Part shown: positions 5,514-12,283 of the stretch, piece by piece
How the letters are laid out: each line of letters opens with the position of its first letter
Position numbering within the stretch: position 1 is the stretch's first letter
Source of the DNA: Dehalococcoidia bacterium
GTDB taxonomy: Bacteria; Chloroflexota; Dehalococcoidia; SAR202; UBA11138
DNA: 12,283 nt
Assembly: GCA_012270625.1 (NCBI GenBank)
Contig: JAAXHZ010000246.1
Location: 1 to 12,283, forward strand
Direction: 5' to 3'
Made by a program: the position numbers and the translations under genes
The notes under the pieces: model-generated
The model's database searches: none
What the model saw: the letters and a program-made list of their open reading frames with translations, nothing else
What the model was told of the DNA's origin: nothing

Positions 5514-5978
5514 TCAGTCGCGAATGTCGGCGGTCCAGGTGATGGTGATGGCGTCTTTGACGCTTTCGTGGGCGGGACATCCCTGGGGGTGGACGCGCAG
5601 CGCCCTGTTGGCGGCTTCTCGCTTGTCCTCCGGTACGGGGAACTCGTAGTGGACGTTGATACTGGTGATTCTGATCGTCTGTCCAGCGCTCTCTATTCTG
5701 CCTTCGACAGTGGCGACGTAGTCCTCGGGGGCGACTTCGATTCCACGCACCGCAAGGGCGCGTCTCAGGGTGCCGTACATTCAACCGCCGACGGCTGAGA
5801 CGATGTGGTCGAGCGTGGACGCGATCGGTGGCGCGTTTTCAGGCACGCCGTAGTGACTCTTGAGCTCGCCCTGGACTCCGTACACTACCGGAGCGGGGAC
5901 GTCGCCGGTGTAGGCGTGTCTGAGTCCATGGTTCATCTCCATGCGGTTGCGGGATATGTACAGGAATTCGTCTGCCAT
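5514..5978 (-). CDS. OsmC/Ohr-family peroxidase-like protein with an in-frame TGA (probable selenocysteine) at the catalytic site
   Basis: OsmC/Ohr proteins are small cytoplasmic thiol peroxidases that use two cysteines against organic hydroperoxides. Read through one TGA (5781-5783), this gene gives 154 residues, the usual family length. Blocks in order: MEMNHGLRHAYTGD, PPIASTLDHIVSAVGG, then U66 followed by MYGTLRRALAVRGIEV, a beta-rich middle, and HPQGCPAHESVKDAI with the second cysteine C134. The family has cysteine at position 66 (pattern GGCMxGTL), and the 68-residue spacing to C134 fits E. coli OsmC (Cys59-Cys125, from memory). Both halves are intact and in one frame. ATG 5978 is chosen because GAGGA lies 7 nt upstream. 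Alternatives are a recent nonsense mutation (TGC or TGT to TGA) or a sequencing error. Stop readthrough as selenocysteine would need SelA/B/C/D elsewhere in the genome. Confidence 0.8.
5745..5763 (-). promoter_or_regulatory. SECIS-like hairpin just downstream of the in-frame TGA
   Basis: In the mRNA, ACGCGCC and GGUGCGU pair (7 bp including one G-U) around the loop CUUGC. The loop starts 25 nt after the UGA, inside the window of about 16-37 nt expected for bacterial SECIS elements, which lie within the coding region. Most bacterial SECIS loops carry a G in the first two positions; here the G is fourth, so the fit is imperfect. Confidence 0.45.
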
Positions 5979-6045
5979 AAGTGTTTCCTCAGTGAGTATG
6001 GATGCTGTACCAGTTTGGTAGGTGAACATTTCACCCTCACCCTAA

Positions 6046-6066
6046 CCCTCTCCCTGAGGGAGAGGG
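6046..6066. repeat. perfect 10-bp palindrome, REP-like element
   Basis: CCCTCTCCCT (6046-6055), G, AGGGAGAGGG (6057-6066). It is preceded by CACCCTCACCCTAA, the common flank of this widespread interspersed repeat in bacterial genomes. It lies between the divergent osmC-like and spermidine synthase-like genes. Confidence 0.7.
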
Positions 6067-6133
6067 GATCTCGGACCCCACAGGGAGATACCGACTAAGC
6101 TGATACAGCTTCGTGTGTATGGATCTGGGGCCT

Positions 6134-6139
6134 ATTATA
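6134..6139 (-). promoter_or_regulatory. possible -10 for the osmC-like gene
   Basis: TATAAT read on the minus strand, in TATAATAGGC, 155 nt before the start codon. No good -35 is seen. The leader would include the palindrome at 6046-6066. Confidence 0.3.
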
Positions 6140-6164
6140 CATGTGTATCTGTGTGTCATTCCGC

Positions 6165-6193
6165 TTGAGGCGAACGGCCTCACAGGGTAGTAT
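6165..6193 (+). promoter_or_regulatory. possible promoter for the spermidine synthase-like gene
   Basis: TTGAGG (6165-6170), a 17-nt spacer and TAGTAT (6188-6193), each 4 of 6 consensus bases. It would give a very short leader, with the GGAG ribosome site at 6201-6204. Confidence 0.35.
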
Positions 6194-6211
6194 GCCCGCT
6201 GGAGAGTTGTT

Positions 6212-7744
6212 GTGATTGCCCTGTTTCGATCTCTGAAGCCATACGTGATTGTGTTCACCGCCAGCGGGTGCACACTTATCATCGAGATCGTCGCCGGGCG
6301 GATCCTCGCGCCCACGATTGGCGTATCGCTTTACACCTGGACGAGCATCATCGGGATCGTGCTGGCTGGGATCAGCGTCGGCAACTATATAGGCGGCAGG
6401 GTCGCCGACAGATACCCCTCGCCGTCCACTGTAGGGCTGATACTGCTCGCTGGCGGCGTCGCGAGTCTTGGGATACTGCCAGTGGACCATTTCGTGTCCG
6501 ACAGGTTCCTGGCTCTGCCTATCATCCCGCGTATAGTGATGCTGACCATCGCGCTGTTCCTTGTGCCAAGCGTCATACTGGGCATGGTGACGCCGGTGGT
6601 AATCAAGCTACGCCTGGCCGATCTCGCGGAGACCGGCAACGTGGTGGGCAAGATGTACGCGGTGTCCACGGCGGGCAGCATCCTGGGCACCTTTCTCACA
6701 GGATTCGTGCTTGTGCAGCTTTTCGGCACACGGCTGGTCATCCTGATCGTTTCGCTGGTGCTGGTGGGAATGGCGATTGCATTGGGGAACCTGTGGCGCG
6801 TGCGAATTCCGGGGGCCGCGTTGGGGGTGGTGTTCGTCGCGATAATCGGCGTGAGCGTCGTGGGCGAGGCGCTGGACAGCGGCTGCGAGAGGGAGAGCAA
6901 CTACTATTGCATCAAGGTCAGGGCGCGCGACATCGAGGATCGGGAGATCAGGGTGCTCTACCTGGACGCGCTCGTTCACAGCTACGTAGATACGGATGAT
7001 CCGATGTTTCTGCACTACTCATACGAGAAGGTGTTCGGGGATATCGCTACGACGGTCGCGCACAGTGACCCTGAGCTGGACACGCTGTTCATAGGTGGCG
7101 GGGGCTACACGATGCCCAAGTTCATGGAGGCGCTGTTTCCTGGGGCGAACCTGGAAGTGGTGGAGATAGATCCAGAGGTCACGCAGGTCGCCTTCGAGTA
7201 CCTGGCGCTGCCGCCCGACACGAACATCGTGACCTATACGGAGGATGCCAGGACCAAGCTGCAGGAGCTGCCTAAGGGAAAGTACGAGTTCGTAGTAGGC
7301 GACGCATTCAACGACGTGTCGGTGCCGTACCACCTGACCACGCTGGAGTTCAACGAGATGGTGCGCGGTCTGCTGTCCGACGACGGCGTGTACGCTATCA
7401 ACGTGGTGGACAGGATGTACTCGGGTCGGTTCCTGCGGTCGGTGGTGCACACGCTCCAGCGCTCGTTCCCGCACGTGTACGTCATGCGGGACGACTCCAG
7501 GTGGGACAGTGACGACCGCTACACGTTCATAGTGGCCGCGTCCATGAAGCCGATCAGCGCGGTCGAGATAACGAGCGCTAATCTGTTCCAGGGGAGAGGG
7601 ACGCCGGTAACGCAGCTCATGCCGGAGGCGGCTTTCGCGTCGTGGATCGCGGACGAGCGTAAGGTGGCGCTGACGGACGACTTCGTGCCGGTGGACGGTA
7701 TGCTTGCGCCGCTGTATCTGCAGAGTCGGGCGGAGCGCCAATAG
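6212..7744 (+). CDS. membrane-fused spermidine synthase-like protein
   Basis: 510 residues in two parts. Residues about 1-215 hold some seven hydrophobic segments with a transporter-like loop (GGRVADRYPSP). Residues about 240-480 form a spermidine-synthase-type Rossmann domain with the nucleotide motif IGGGGYTMPKF (294-304), the acidic VEIDPEV (E318, D320) and the catalytic-region VVGDAFND (D364). Canonical enzymes transfer aminopropyl from decarboxylated SAM to putrescine. Membrane-fused versions are common in Chloroflexota and other bacteria, but their substrate is mostly untested. The GTG start is supported by GGAG 7 nt upstream. The gene stands alone between the divergent osmC-like gene and the ABC permeases; no speD or other polyamine gene is nearby, so a polyamine role is only an inference. 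Confidence 0.85.
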   Translation: MIALFRSLKPYVIVFTASGCTLIIEIVAGRILAPTIGVSLYTWTSIIGIVLAGISVGNYIGGRVADRYPSPSTVGLILLAGGVASLGILPVDHFVSDRFLALPIIPRIVMLTIALFLVPSVILGMVTPVVIKLRLADLAETGNVVGKMYAVSTAGSILGTFLTGFVLVQLFGTRLVILIVSLVLVGMAIALGNLWRVRIPGAALGVVFVAIIGVSVVGEALDSGCERESNYYCIKVRARDIEDREIRVLYLDALVHSYVDTDDPMFLHYSYEKVFGDIATTVAHSDPELDTLFIGGGGYTMPKFMEALFPGANLEVVEIDPEVTQVAFEYLALPPDTNIVTYTEDARTKLQELPKGKYEFVVGDAFNDVSVPYHLTTLEFNEMVRGLLSDDGVYAINVVDRMYSGRFLRSVVHTLQRSFPHVYVMRDDSRWDSDDRYTFIVAASMKPISAVEITSANLFQGRGTPVTQLMPEAAFASWIADERKVALTDDFVPVDGMLAPLYLQSRAERQ

Positions 7745-7797
7745 CCTCACTTGTTAGCGCCAAGAGACCTCATCAAGTGATGTGTATGCCTATGATA

Positions 7798-7803
7798 TAT
7801 AAT
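7798..7803 (+). promoter_or_regulatory. probable -10 element for the ABC permease genes
   Basis: A perfect TATAAT, 46 nt before the first permease start, in the context TATAATGGC shared with the element at 1035. No clear -35 at 16-18 nt. Confidence 0.5.
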
Positions 7804-7849
7804 GGCGACCTAGACGGTGTTGGAGATCGGAAGGGAAGTGGGGTAGGAG

Positions 7850-8773
7850 ATGCGCCAATTCATAGCGCGCCGGGTTGTACTTGCGCTGCTTACAATGTTG
7901 GTCGTCTCGTTCTTGGTGTTCAGCATCTCCAGGTTGCACGGCGATCCGAGAAATCTGCTTTACGCAGCGGATGCGATTGAGTTCGACCAAGAGCAGTGGG
8001 ATGCGCTTGGCAGGCAGCTTGGTCTGGATAAGCCGTTTGCCGTCCAATACGCTATCTTCATCGGCAACCTTCTGAGGGGTGACCTCGGCGAGTCCATCTG
8101 GCGCTACAAGCCGGTCACGGAGGTGCTGTGGGAGCGTATTCCGGCTACGGCACAGCTTGCCTTGGGCGGGTTCCTGTTTTCACTGCTGGCGATCCCACTG
8201 GGTGTGGTCTCGGCGGTGAAGCGGGGTTCGATCTGGGACATCCTCGCCAGAACGATCGCGGTGCTGGGCCAGTCGATGCCGGGCTTCTGGGTCGGGATAA
8301 TGTTGATCTTCGTGTTCGCCGTGAACCTGGAGTGGCTCCCGACTTCCCGACGCGGCGACATCACTCACTATGTGCTGCCCACCGTTACTTTGGGCATTTT
8401 CCCGCTGTCGGGCATCCTGCGTCTGGTACGGTCGTCAATGCTGGACGTGATGGACTCCGAGTTCATCAAGCTGGCGAGGGCAAAAGGCGCGGCCAACGCG
8501 AGGATAGTCTGGAAGCACGCCTTTCGTAACGCGCTTATCGCGCCGCTCACATTCAGCGGTCTGCTGATTGCTGGTCTTCTGACCGGTTCGATCATCACCG
8601 AGACGGTGTTCGCATGGCCGGGTCTTGGGCTTCTCGCAATCGGAGGGGTACAGAATTCCGACTATCCTGTGACCCAAGGCGTTGTTCTGGTGTTCACAGC
8701 ATTTTATGTCCTGGCATCTTTTGGAGTGGACCTGGCCTACGCGTTCATCGATCCTCGAATTCGGCTGTCATAG
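7850..8773 (+). CDS. ABC transporter permease, peptide/nickel type (DppB-like)
   Basis: A 307-residue inner-membrane permease of the DppB/OppB family, one of two channel subunits of a peptide- or nickel-type importer. It begins MRQFIARRVVLALLTMLVVS, the typical first membrane helix, followed by a periplasmic segment and about five more helices from residue 100 on. The cytoplasmic EAA loop that docks the ATPase is EFIKLARAKGAANARIVWKH (about 204-223). It ends in DPRIRLS, the family's usual C-terminus. GGGGTAGGAG directly precedes the ATG. The second permease follows after 11 nt. Substrate class cannot be told from the permease. Confidence 0.93.
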   Translation: MRQFIARRVVLALLTMLVVSFLVFSISRLHGDPRNLLYAADAIEFDQEQWDALGRQLGLDKPFAVQYAIFIGNLLRGDLGESIWRYKPVTEVLWERIPATAQLALGGFLFSLLAIPLGVVSAVKRGSIWDILARTIAVLGQSMPGFWVGIMLIFVFAVNLEWLPTSRRGDITHYVLPTVTLGIFPLSGILRLVRSSMLDVMDSEFIKLARAKGAANARIVWKHAFRNALIAPLTFSGLLIAGLLTGSIITETVFAWPGLGLLAIGGVQNSDYPVTQGVVLVFTAFYVLASFGVDLAYAFIDPRIRLS

Positions 8774-8784
8774 AGTCCCACGAA

Positions 8785-9684
8785 ATGAACGAGACAATAG
8801 TGGTAGGGACATCCGGCAGAAACGGCCTGGCTGGCAAGCTTGCCGAAGTCCTTGACTTCATGCGTAGGTGGCCGGTCATTTCGGTCGTGATTCTTGTCGT
8901 TGCCGCATTCGCGGCCATAACCGCAACCACGCTCGCGCCCCACAATCCCAGAGTTGGCGACCTGGATGCCAAGTTCACGCCACCGATCTGGTCAGAAGGC
9001 GGGTCTGGGGAATACGTCTTCGGAACGGACCACTTGGGTCGGGATATTCTTTCGAGGCTGATGTTCGGAGCAAGGATTTCACTGTCCATCACGGCGGCAT
9101 CGGTGTTCATAGGCGGCGCGATAGGCGTAGTAACTGGTCTTATCTCCGGCTACTATGGGGGATGGGTGGATGAGGCGATTATGAGGATCGTGGATATCTT
9201 CCTCGCGTTTCCCCTGATCCTACTGGCCTTGGCTCTAGTAGCTGTCTTTGGGGATAGTGTCATCTTGGTGACAATCCTGCTGGTGTCCTGGGTGTGGACA
9301 AGCTTTGCGCGTCAGGTCAGGGGTGAGACGCTCCAACTCAAGGAGTTGGAGTACGTCAAGCTGGCACGAGTGGCTGGCGCGACGACGTGGCGAATAGTGT
9401 TCAGGCACATATTCCCGGGCACGTTCAACACGACGCTGGTCATCGGCAGTCTGCGTGTCGGATTTGTCATATTGGTCGAGGCGTCGCTGAGCTTCCTGGG
9501 AGCTGGTGTGCCAGTTTCCACTCCCACGTGGGGATCCATGACTTCAGATGGCCGGCAGTATATCGAAAACGCTTGGTGGATCTCGTTCATGCCGGGAATG
9601 GCGATTCTGCTTGTGGTCGTAGCAGCCAACTTTCTGGGGGACTGGCTTCGTGACAGACTCGATCCCAGGTTGAGGCAGATATAG
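8785..9684 (+). CDS. ABC transporter permease, peptide/nickel type (DppC-like)
   Basis: The 299-residue partner permease. A first membrane helix (about 30-52) is followed by the family signature YVFGTDHLGRDILSRLMFGA (about 75-95), five further helices, and the EAA loop EYVKLARVAGATTWRIVFRH (about 190-210). It ends LRDRLDPRLRQI. ATG 8785 gives the normal length; the frame stays open upstream into the previous gene, but that part does not look like a permease. The ribosome site is weak, so translation may be coupled to the upstream gene, 11 nt away. A bidirectional terminator follows. No ATPase genes (DppD/DppF type) come next, unlike most such operons. Confidence 0.93.
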   Translation: MNETIVVGTSGRNGLAGKLAEVLDFMRRWPVISVVILVVAAFAAITATTLAPHNPRVGDLDAKFTPPIWSEGGSGEYVFGTDHLGRDILSRLMFGARISLSITAASVFIGGAIGVVTGLISGYYGGWVDEAIMRIVDIFLAFPLILLALALVAVFGDSVILVTILLVSWVWTSFARQVRGETLQLKELEYVKLARVAGATTWRIVFRHIFPGTFNTTLVIGSLRVGFVILVEASLSFLGAGVPVSTPTWGSMTSDGRQYIENAWWISFMPGMAILLVVVAANFLGDWLRDRLDPRLRQI

Positions 9685-9706
9685 AAGTAGGTGACACCCC
9701 GATGTG

Positions 9707-9743
9707 AAAAGGCTCCGACCTCAAACGAGGTGCAGAGCCTTTT
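9707..9743. terminator. bidirectional intrinsic terminator between convergent genes
   Basis: AAAAGGCTC (9707-9715) and GAGCCTTTT (9735-9743) are perfect inverted arms, with an inner ACCTC/GAGGT pair around AAAC. T runs fall at the 3' side on both strands, so it can end the permease transcript (plus) and the binding-protein transcript (minus). Confidence 0.9.
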
Positions 9744-9810
9744 GGTTGGTTGCTGTCCTGAGGAGAGGACTGATGCCTTTGTTCAGCCCCCTCTGTGTTT
9801 TGGGTGTCCG

Positions 9811-11631
9811 TTACTTTGCGTGAGTGACGGTCTCCCAGCTGTTGGGGTGCCCGCCGGGGCCTCCGACTATTGTCCAGTCGCCCACGTTGGAACCGCTGAC
9901 GAACCAGCGATCGACCTGCGCCACAGAGATACCATACTGATTCTCAAAGCCAATCTCCGCATACTCGGTAGTGAGCTTCCGAAGCTCATCCAGGCTGAAG
10001 CCGAGATCTGCGGTCTTGTCGACGTACTCCTTGTACTCGGGGATGTTAATGTTACCACCGCCGAGGGCAGTCAACTGAATGTGCAGTGGGTAGGGCTCTC
10101 TGCTACCGCAGCCGACATTAAGCTCTTGCCAGTTCTTCTCTTGGTTTCGCGCGATTGCTGCCGCGATCTCCACCCTAGAAACGGTGGTACTGATGCCGAC
10201 ATTTTCCAGCATGGGGGCAACTGCCTCGGAGATCTCGACGACCTCGGGCCTTGCGCCGGTGGTCACTATGAGCTCGGCGTCGAATCCGTCAGGGAATCCT
10301 GCTTCAGCAAGTAGCTCCTTGGCGCGCGCCACGTCCCCTTGCGGAGGCAACTCCTTTTCCCAGCGGTCGTGTGTGCCTTCTTCGAGCCAGAGTCCGTCAC
10401 TGTCGCGAAGGAAGCGATGGGAGAACAGGGTCTTCCCGTGGCCGGCGAGTACGTTTCTCACGATCGAGTCTTTATCGATCGCAAGGGCCATAGCCCTCCT
10501 CACCTTCCTAGACCGCTCCATTGACGCGGGATCGTCGATGTCGCCGATCCAGGGGTGGTCATCGATCCACTCTTGGAATGCTGCTTGGCCCTCGGCTTTC
10601 TTGCGCGTGTAGATGCTTTCTATCGGCGCGTTGTCTCGGTAGCGGTCAACGGGCTCGTAGTACTGTCCTGTCGGAAACAGTCCGCAGTACGCTCCGGCGA
10701 ACCCCATGGAATGGCCCTTGAGGTCCGAACCCGAGGTCAGGTCGTCCAAGCTCGCTAATGGTACTTCGGTGATGTCAACCTCGCCCGTTCGTACTTGGGC
10801 TATACGAGTAGCTGCCTCTCTGACCTCGAAGATTGACAGTTGGTCGAAGTGCGCAGTCGAACGCCAGTGGTCCCGAACGGCCTCCAGTTCGACCTTGTCC
10901 TCGGTGGCGAACTCCATCATCTCGAACGGGCCGGCGCCGACGTCCAGGGCTGGAGTCTCACCCTCTTGCTCAAGGTACTTCTTGGAGAAGGTGTTAAACA
11001 CGGTTGGGGCCGCCGCAGTGAAGTTCCTCCAGTAGAGGTAGAACAGTGGTGCGGGGTCCTTCCATGGGATGAAGACTGTGTAGTTGTCCTTCACTTCCCA
11101 CTGATCCCAGTGGAAGCGTGTAAATGCGATGTTGACGAATTTGCTGTCTTCACGCATGGTCTCATTGCCGGACCACGCGACATCTTCGGCAGTGAGCTCG
11201 CCCCAGCCCTTGTGGAATTGCAGACCCTCTCGCAGCTGCACCGTTATTCCGTCGTCGCCAACCTCCCAACCCTTGTACAGCCGTGGCTCGTTGTTGCCAT
11301 CTGGAGTCATAACCGCAGGGGGTTCGTGGACACCGAATGCCCAACGGTTGCTCTCGTTGGGCCAGGTGAGCTGGGACGGGTAGAACTGAGGCAGGCCGAT
11401 GCGCTGCTGGGCTACACGCAGGTGTCCTTGGGGACCTTCCATCACAGTGGTCTCAGGAGCTTTCGCAGGCGCCGGAGCGGGAGCTGCGGTCGGCTGGGGC
11501 GCCTGAGCGGCCGGAGCCTGCGCTGGCGCAGTGGGCGCCTCTTCGGCTTCTTCGGAGGTACAGGCCAATGCCAGAACAGCGACCACCGCTATCACGATCC
11601 AAACCAGATGTCGTATATGATTAACTCCCAT
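9811..11631 (-). CDS. ABC transporter substrate-binding lipoprotein (peptide/nickel family, SBP_bac_5)
   Basis: A 606-residue extracytoplasmic binding protein. The signal peptide (1-23) ends in the lipobox LALAC with lipidated C24, followed by an Ala/Pro-rich linker to about residue 58 that tethers the domain to the membrane. The mature part has the family's features: LYKGWEVGDDGITVQLREGL, FHKGWGELTAEDVAWS and a central RKVRRAMALAIDKDSIVRNV block. ATG 11631 is chosen over GTG 11649 because the ribosome site GGGGAGG lies between them. It converges on the two permeases and probably serves them, although it has its own promoter. Paralogues in such genomes are many, so the pairing is an inference and the ligand is unknown. 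Confidence 0.92.
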   Translation of the reverse strand: MGVNHIRHLVWIVIAVVAVLALACTSEEAEEAPTAPAQAPAAQAPQPTAAPAPAPAKAPETTVMEGPQGHLRVAQQRIGLPQFYPSQLTWPNESNRWAFGVHEPPAVMTPDGNNEPRLYKGWEVGDDGITVQLREGLQFHKGWGELTAEDVAWSGNETMREDSKFVNIAFTRFHWDQWEVKDNYTVFIPWKDPAPLFYLYWRNFTAAAPTVFNTFSKKYLEQEGETPALDVGAGPFEMMEFATEDKVELEAVRDHWRSTAHFDQLSIFEVREAATRIAQVRTGEVDITEVPLASLDDLTSGSDLKGHSMGFAGAYCGLFPTGQYYEPVDRYRDNAPIESIYTRKKAEGQAAFQEWIDDHPWIGDIDDPASMERSRKVRRAMALAIDKDSIVRNVLAGHGKTLFSHRFLRDSDGLWLEEGTHDRWEKELPPQGDVARAKELLAEAGFPDGFDAELIVTTGARPEVVEISEAVAPMLENVGISTTVSRVEIAAAIARNQEKNWQELNVGCGSREPYPLHIQLTALGGGNINIPEYKEYVDKTADLGFSLDELRKLTTEYAEIGFENQYGISVAQVDRWFVSGSNVGDWTIVGGPGGHPNSWETVTHAK

Positions 11632-11648
11632 AAGGCTATCCCTCCCCA

Positions 11649-11687
11649 CTACGTCGTCCTGTTTGTGTTGACCTTATCTGTTCGCAT
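11649..11687 (-). other. possible 12-codon leader peptide upstream of the binding protein
   Basis: AGGAGG, the strongest Shine-Dalgarno sequence in this leader, is followed after two bases by ATG and the frame MRTDKVNTNRTT, ending 17 nt before the binding-protein start. The spacing is shorter than ideal. It could be a short translated leader or chance. Confidence 0.25.
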
Positions 11688-11741
11688 TTCCTCCTGGGTT
11701 TGCTCAAATCTCCAGCACAGTACATGGCTGGGATGGTCCAA

Positions 11742-11770
11742 ACCGTATCATTGCCTCAAACAGGTGTCAA
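11742..11770 (-). promoter_or_regulatory. promoter of the substrate-binding protein gene
   Basis: On the minus strand: a perfect TTGACA (-35, 11765-11770), a 17-nt spacer and TACGGT (-10, 11742-11747) with an extended-10 TG one base upstream. The leader to ATG 11631 is about 105 nt. Confidence 0.6.
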
Positions 11771-11848
11771 CGAACGCGGCACAATCGGTCGCCGACGGGA
11801 CTCGTTCGACATCTCGGCGCTCAGATTCGTGAGGCCGACCGGGACGGG

Positions 11849-12283
11849 TCAGTGACCCCGCATCTGCCGGAGCTCCGCCTCCAGCTCTCTGACGCGAGCC
11901 TCGGCCCGCAGCCGAGCGGTCCGCTCATCGTCGGCGCGGTCTCGCTCGTCATCGGCGCGGGCGCGCTCGTCGTCGAAGGTCACGATGTGACGACCTGTCG
12001 CTGGGTCGTACCACTCCAGCTGACCATCATGCCACCGTATGCTCAAGTCCAACACCGCACTGTAGCCCTGCCAGATGTCTTCCGACACACGCTCGATCGG
12101 TATCGGCTCGTACACTCCACCCACCAGCAGGTCTCCGGCCAGACGCACACCGTGATACTCACCTGTCTTGTCGAAACGCCAGTACTCAGGAATGCCAAGC
12201 GCGGCATAAGCGTCTCGCTTCTCACCAGTGTCCTCGCGACCTGTGGCGCGCGAGGCGATCTCCAGCACGAAGTCAGGCGGCTT
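11849..12283 (-). CDS. Uma2-family (DUF820) protein with coiled-coil tail, cut by window edge
   Basis: The reading frame enters from beyond the window as KPPDFVLEIASRATGREDTG. Uma2 proteins share a PD-(D/E)XK nuclease-like fold and are abundant in cyanobacteria and Chloroflexota; their cellular role is unsettled. The core PDFVLEIAS...KRDAYAALGIPEYWRFD carries the acidic residues and lysine expected of that site. The C-terminal 45 residues are strongly charged: a DDERxRA heptad repeated about three times, then ARLRAEARVRELEAELRQM, a likely coiled coil for oligomerisation. Upstream sequence is missing, so the start and full length are unknown. Confidence 0.88.
   Translation of the reverse strand, partial: KPPDFVLEIASRATGREDTGEKRDAYAALGIPEYWRFDKTGEYHGVRLAGDLLVGGVYEPIPIERVSEDIWQGYSAVLDLSIRWHDGQLEWYDPATGRHIVTFDDERARADDERDRADDERTARLRAEARVRELEAELRQMRGH
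11922..11975 (-). repeat. 21-bp tandem repeat encoding DDERxRA heptads
   Basis: CGCTCATCGTCGGCGCGG.., CGCTCGTCATCGGCGCGG.. and CGCTCGTCGTCG.. begin at 11922, 11943 and 11964. The unit length of seven codons matches a coiled-coil heptad, so repeat number changes would keep both frame and helix register. Confidence 0.7.

Noticed and set aside
5514..6029. Two separate small genes (5514-5780 and 5781-6029) on the minus strand
   Set aside because: They share one frame, are divided only by the TGA, and together make a full-length OsmC protein; neither half would fold or carry both redox residues alone.
7019..7750. 243-codon minus-strand frame and 6268-6999 plus-strand frame over the spermidine synthase-like gene
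   Set aside because: Arg/His-rich shadow translations of a clear coding gene.
9691..10314. 207-codon plus-strand frame after the permeases
   Set aside because: It runs through the terminator and is antisense to the binding protein.
10840..11832. 330-codon plus-strand reading frame
   Set aside because: It lies antisense to the well-identified binding lipoprotein and has no domain-like composition; long antisense frames are expected from its codon bias.
1..12283. CRISPR array, tRNA, rRNA, transposase or integrase
   Set aside because: No regularly spaced repeats, no GTTCRANYC-type tRNA arm with a cloverleaf, and no recognisable recombinase protein in any frame.

Overview
The window looks like accessory-rich chromosome of an uncultured bacterium, most plausibly a Chloroflexota member of the Dehalococcoidia/SAR202 type. 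The basis is indirect: the wording of the alanyl-tRNA synthetase motifs (GDEGPCGPCSE), an oligopeptide-binding lipoprotein with a long Ala/Pro linker, an Uma2-type nuclease with a charged coiled-coil tail, membrane-fused spermidine synthase, type I restriction debris, and many short GC-rich palindromic repeats. TGA is used as a normal stop codon by several genes here.

Layout. (1) 1-617, minus: the start of alaS, whose first ~20 codons are made partly of a palindromic repeat. (2) 618-1072: a gene-poor, palindrome-rich spacer. (3) 1073-2521, plus: an overlapping three-gene unit of an unnamed family (A, B, C). B and C look like two halves of one ancestral gene broken by an internal deletion and a frame change. 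(4) 2522-3051: a tail fragment of a type I restriction specificity gene (minus) fused to a remnant of a second A gene, then a shortened second B gene. (5) 3292-5140, plus: a tight pair, an HD-domain phosphohydrolase of the dNTPase-like family and a small YwgA/Panacea-like protein. (6) 5164-5307, minus: a second, longer copy of the same hsdS tail, so the ~2.6 kb segment 2590-5164 is bracketed by ~70 bp direct repeats. (7) 5514-5978, minus: an OsmC/Ohr-family gene with an in-frame TGA exactly where the family has its first redox cysteine. This is a strong selenoprotein candidate. (8) 6212-7744, plus: membrane-fused spermidine synthase-like protein. (9) 7850-9684, plus: two permeases of a peptide/nickel-type ABC importer. 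(10) 9811-11631, minus: its likely binding lipoprotein, converging on the permeases over a bidirectional terminator. (11) 11849-12283, minus: an Uma2-family protein, cut by the window edge.

The region from about 1 to 5.3 kb reads as a defence or mobile-gene island: duplicated and decayed unnamed genes, hsdS debris and an HD/YwgA-like pair. The right half is ordinary metabolism and transport, except for the probable selenocysteine gene. No tRNA, rRNA, CRISPR array, transposase or integrase was found.
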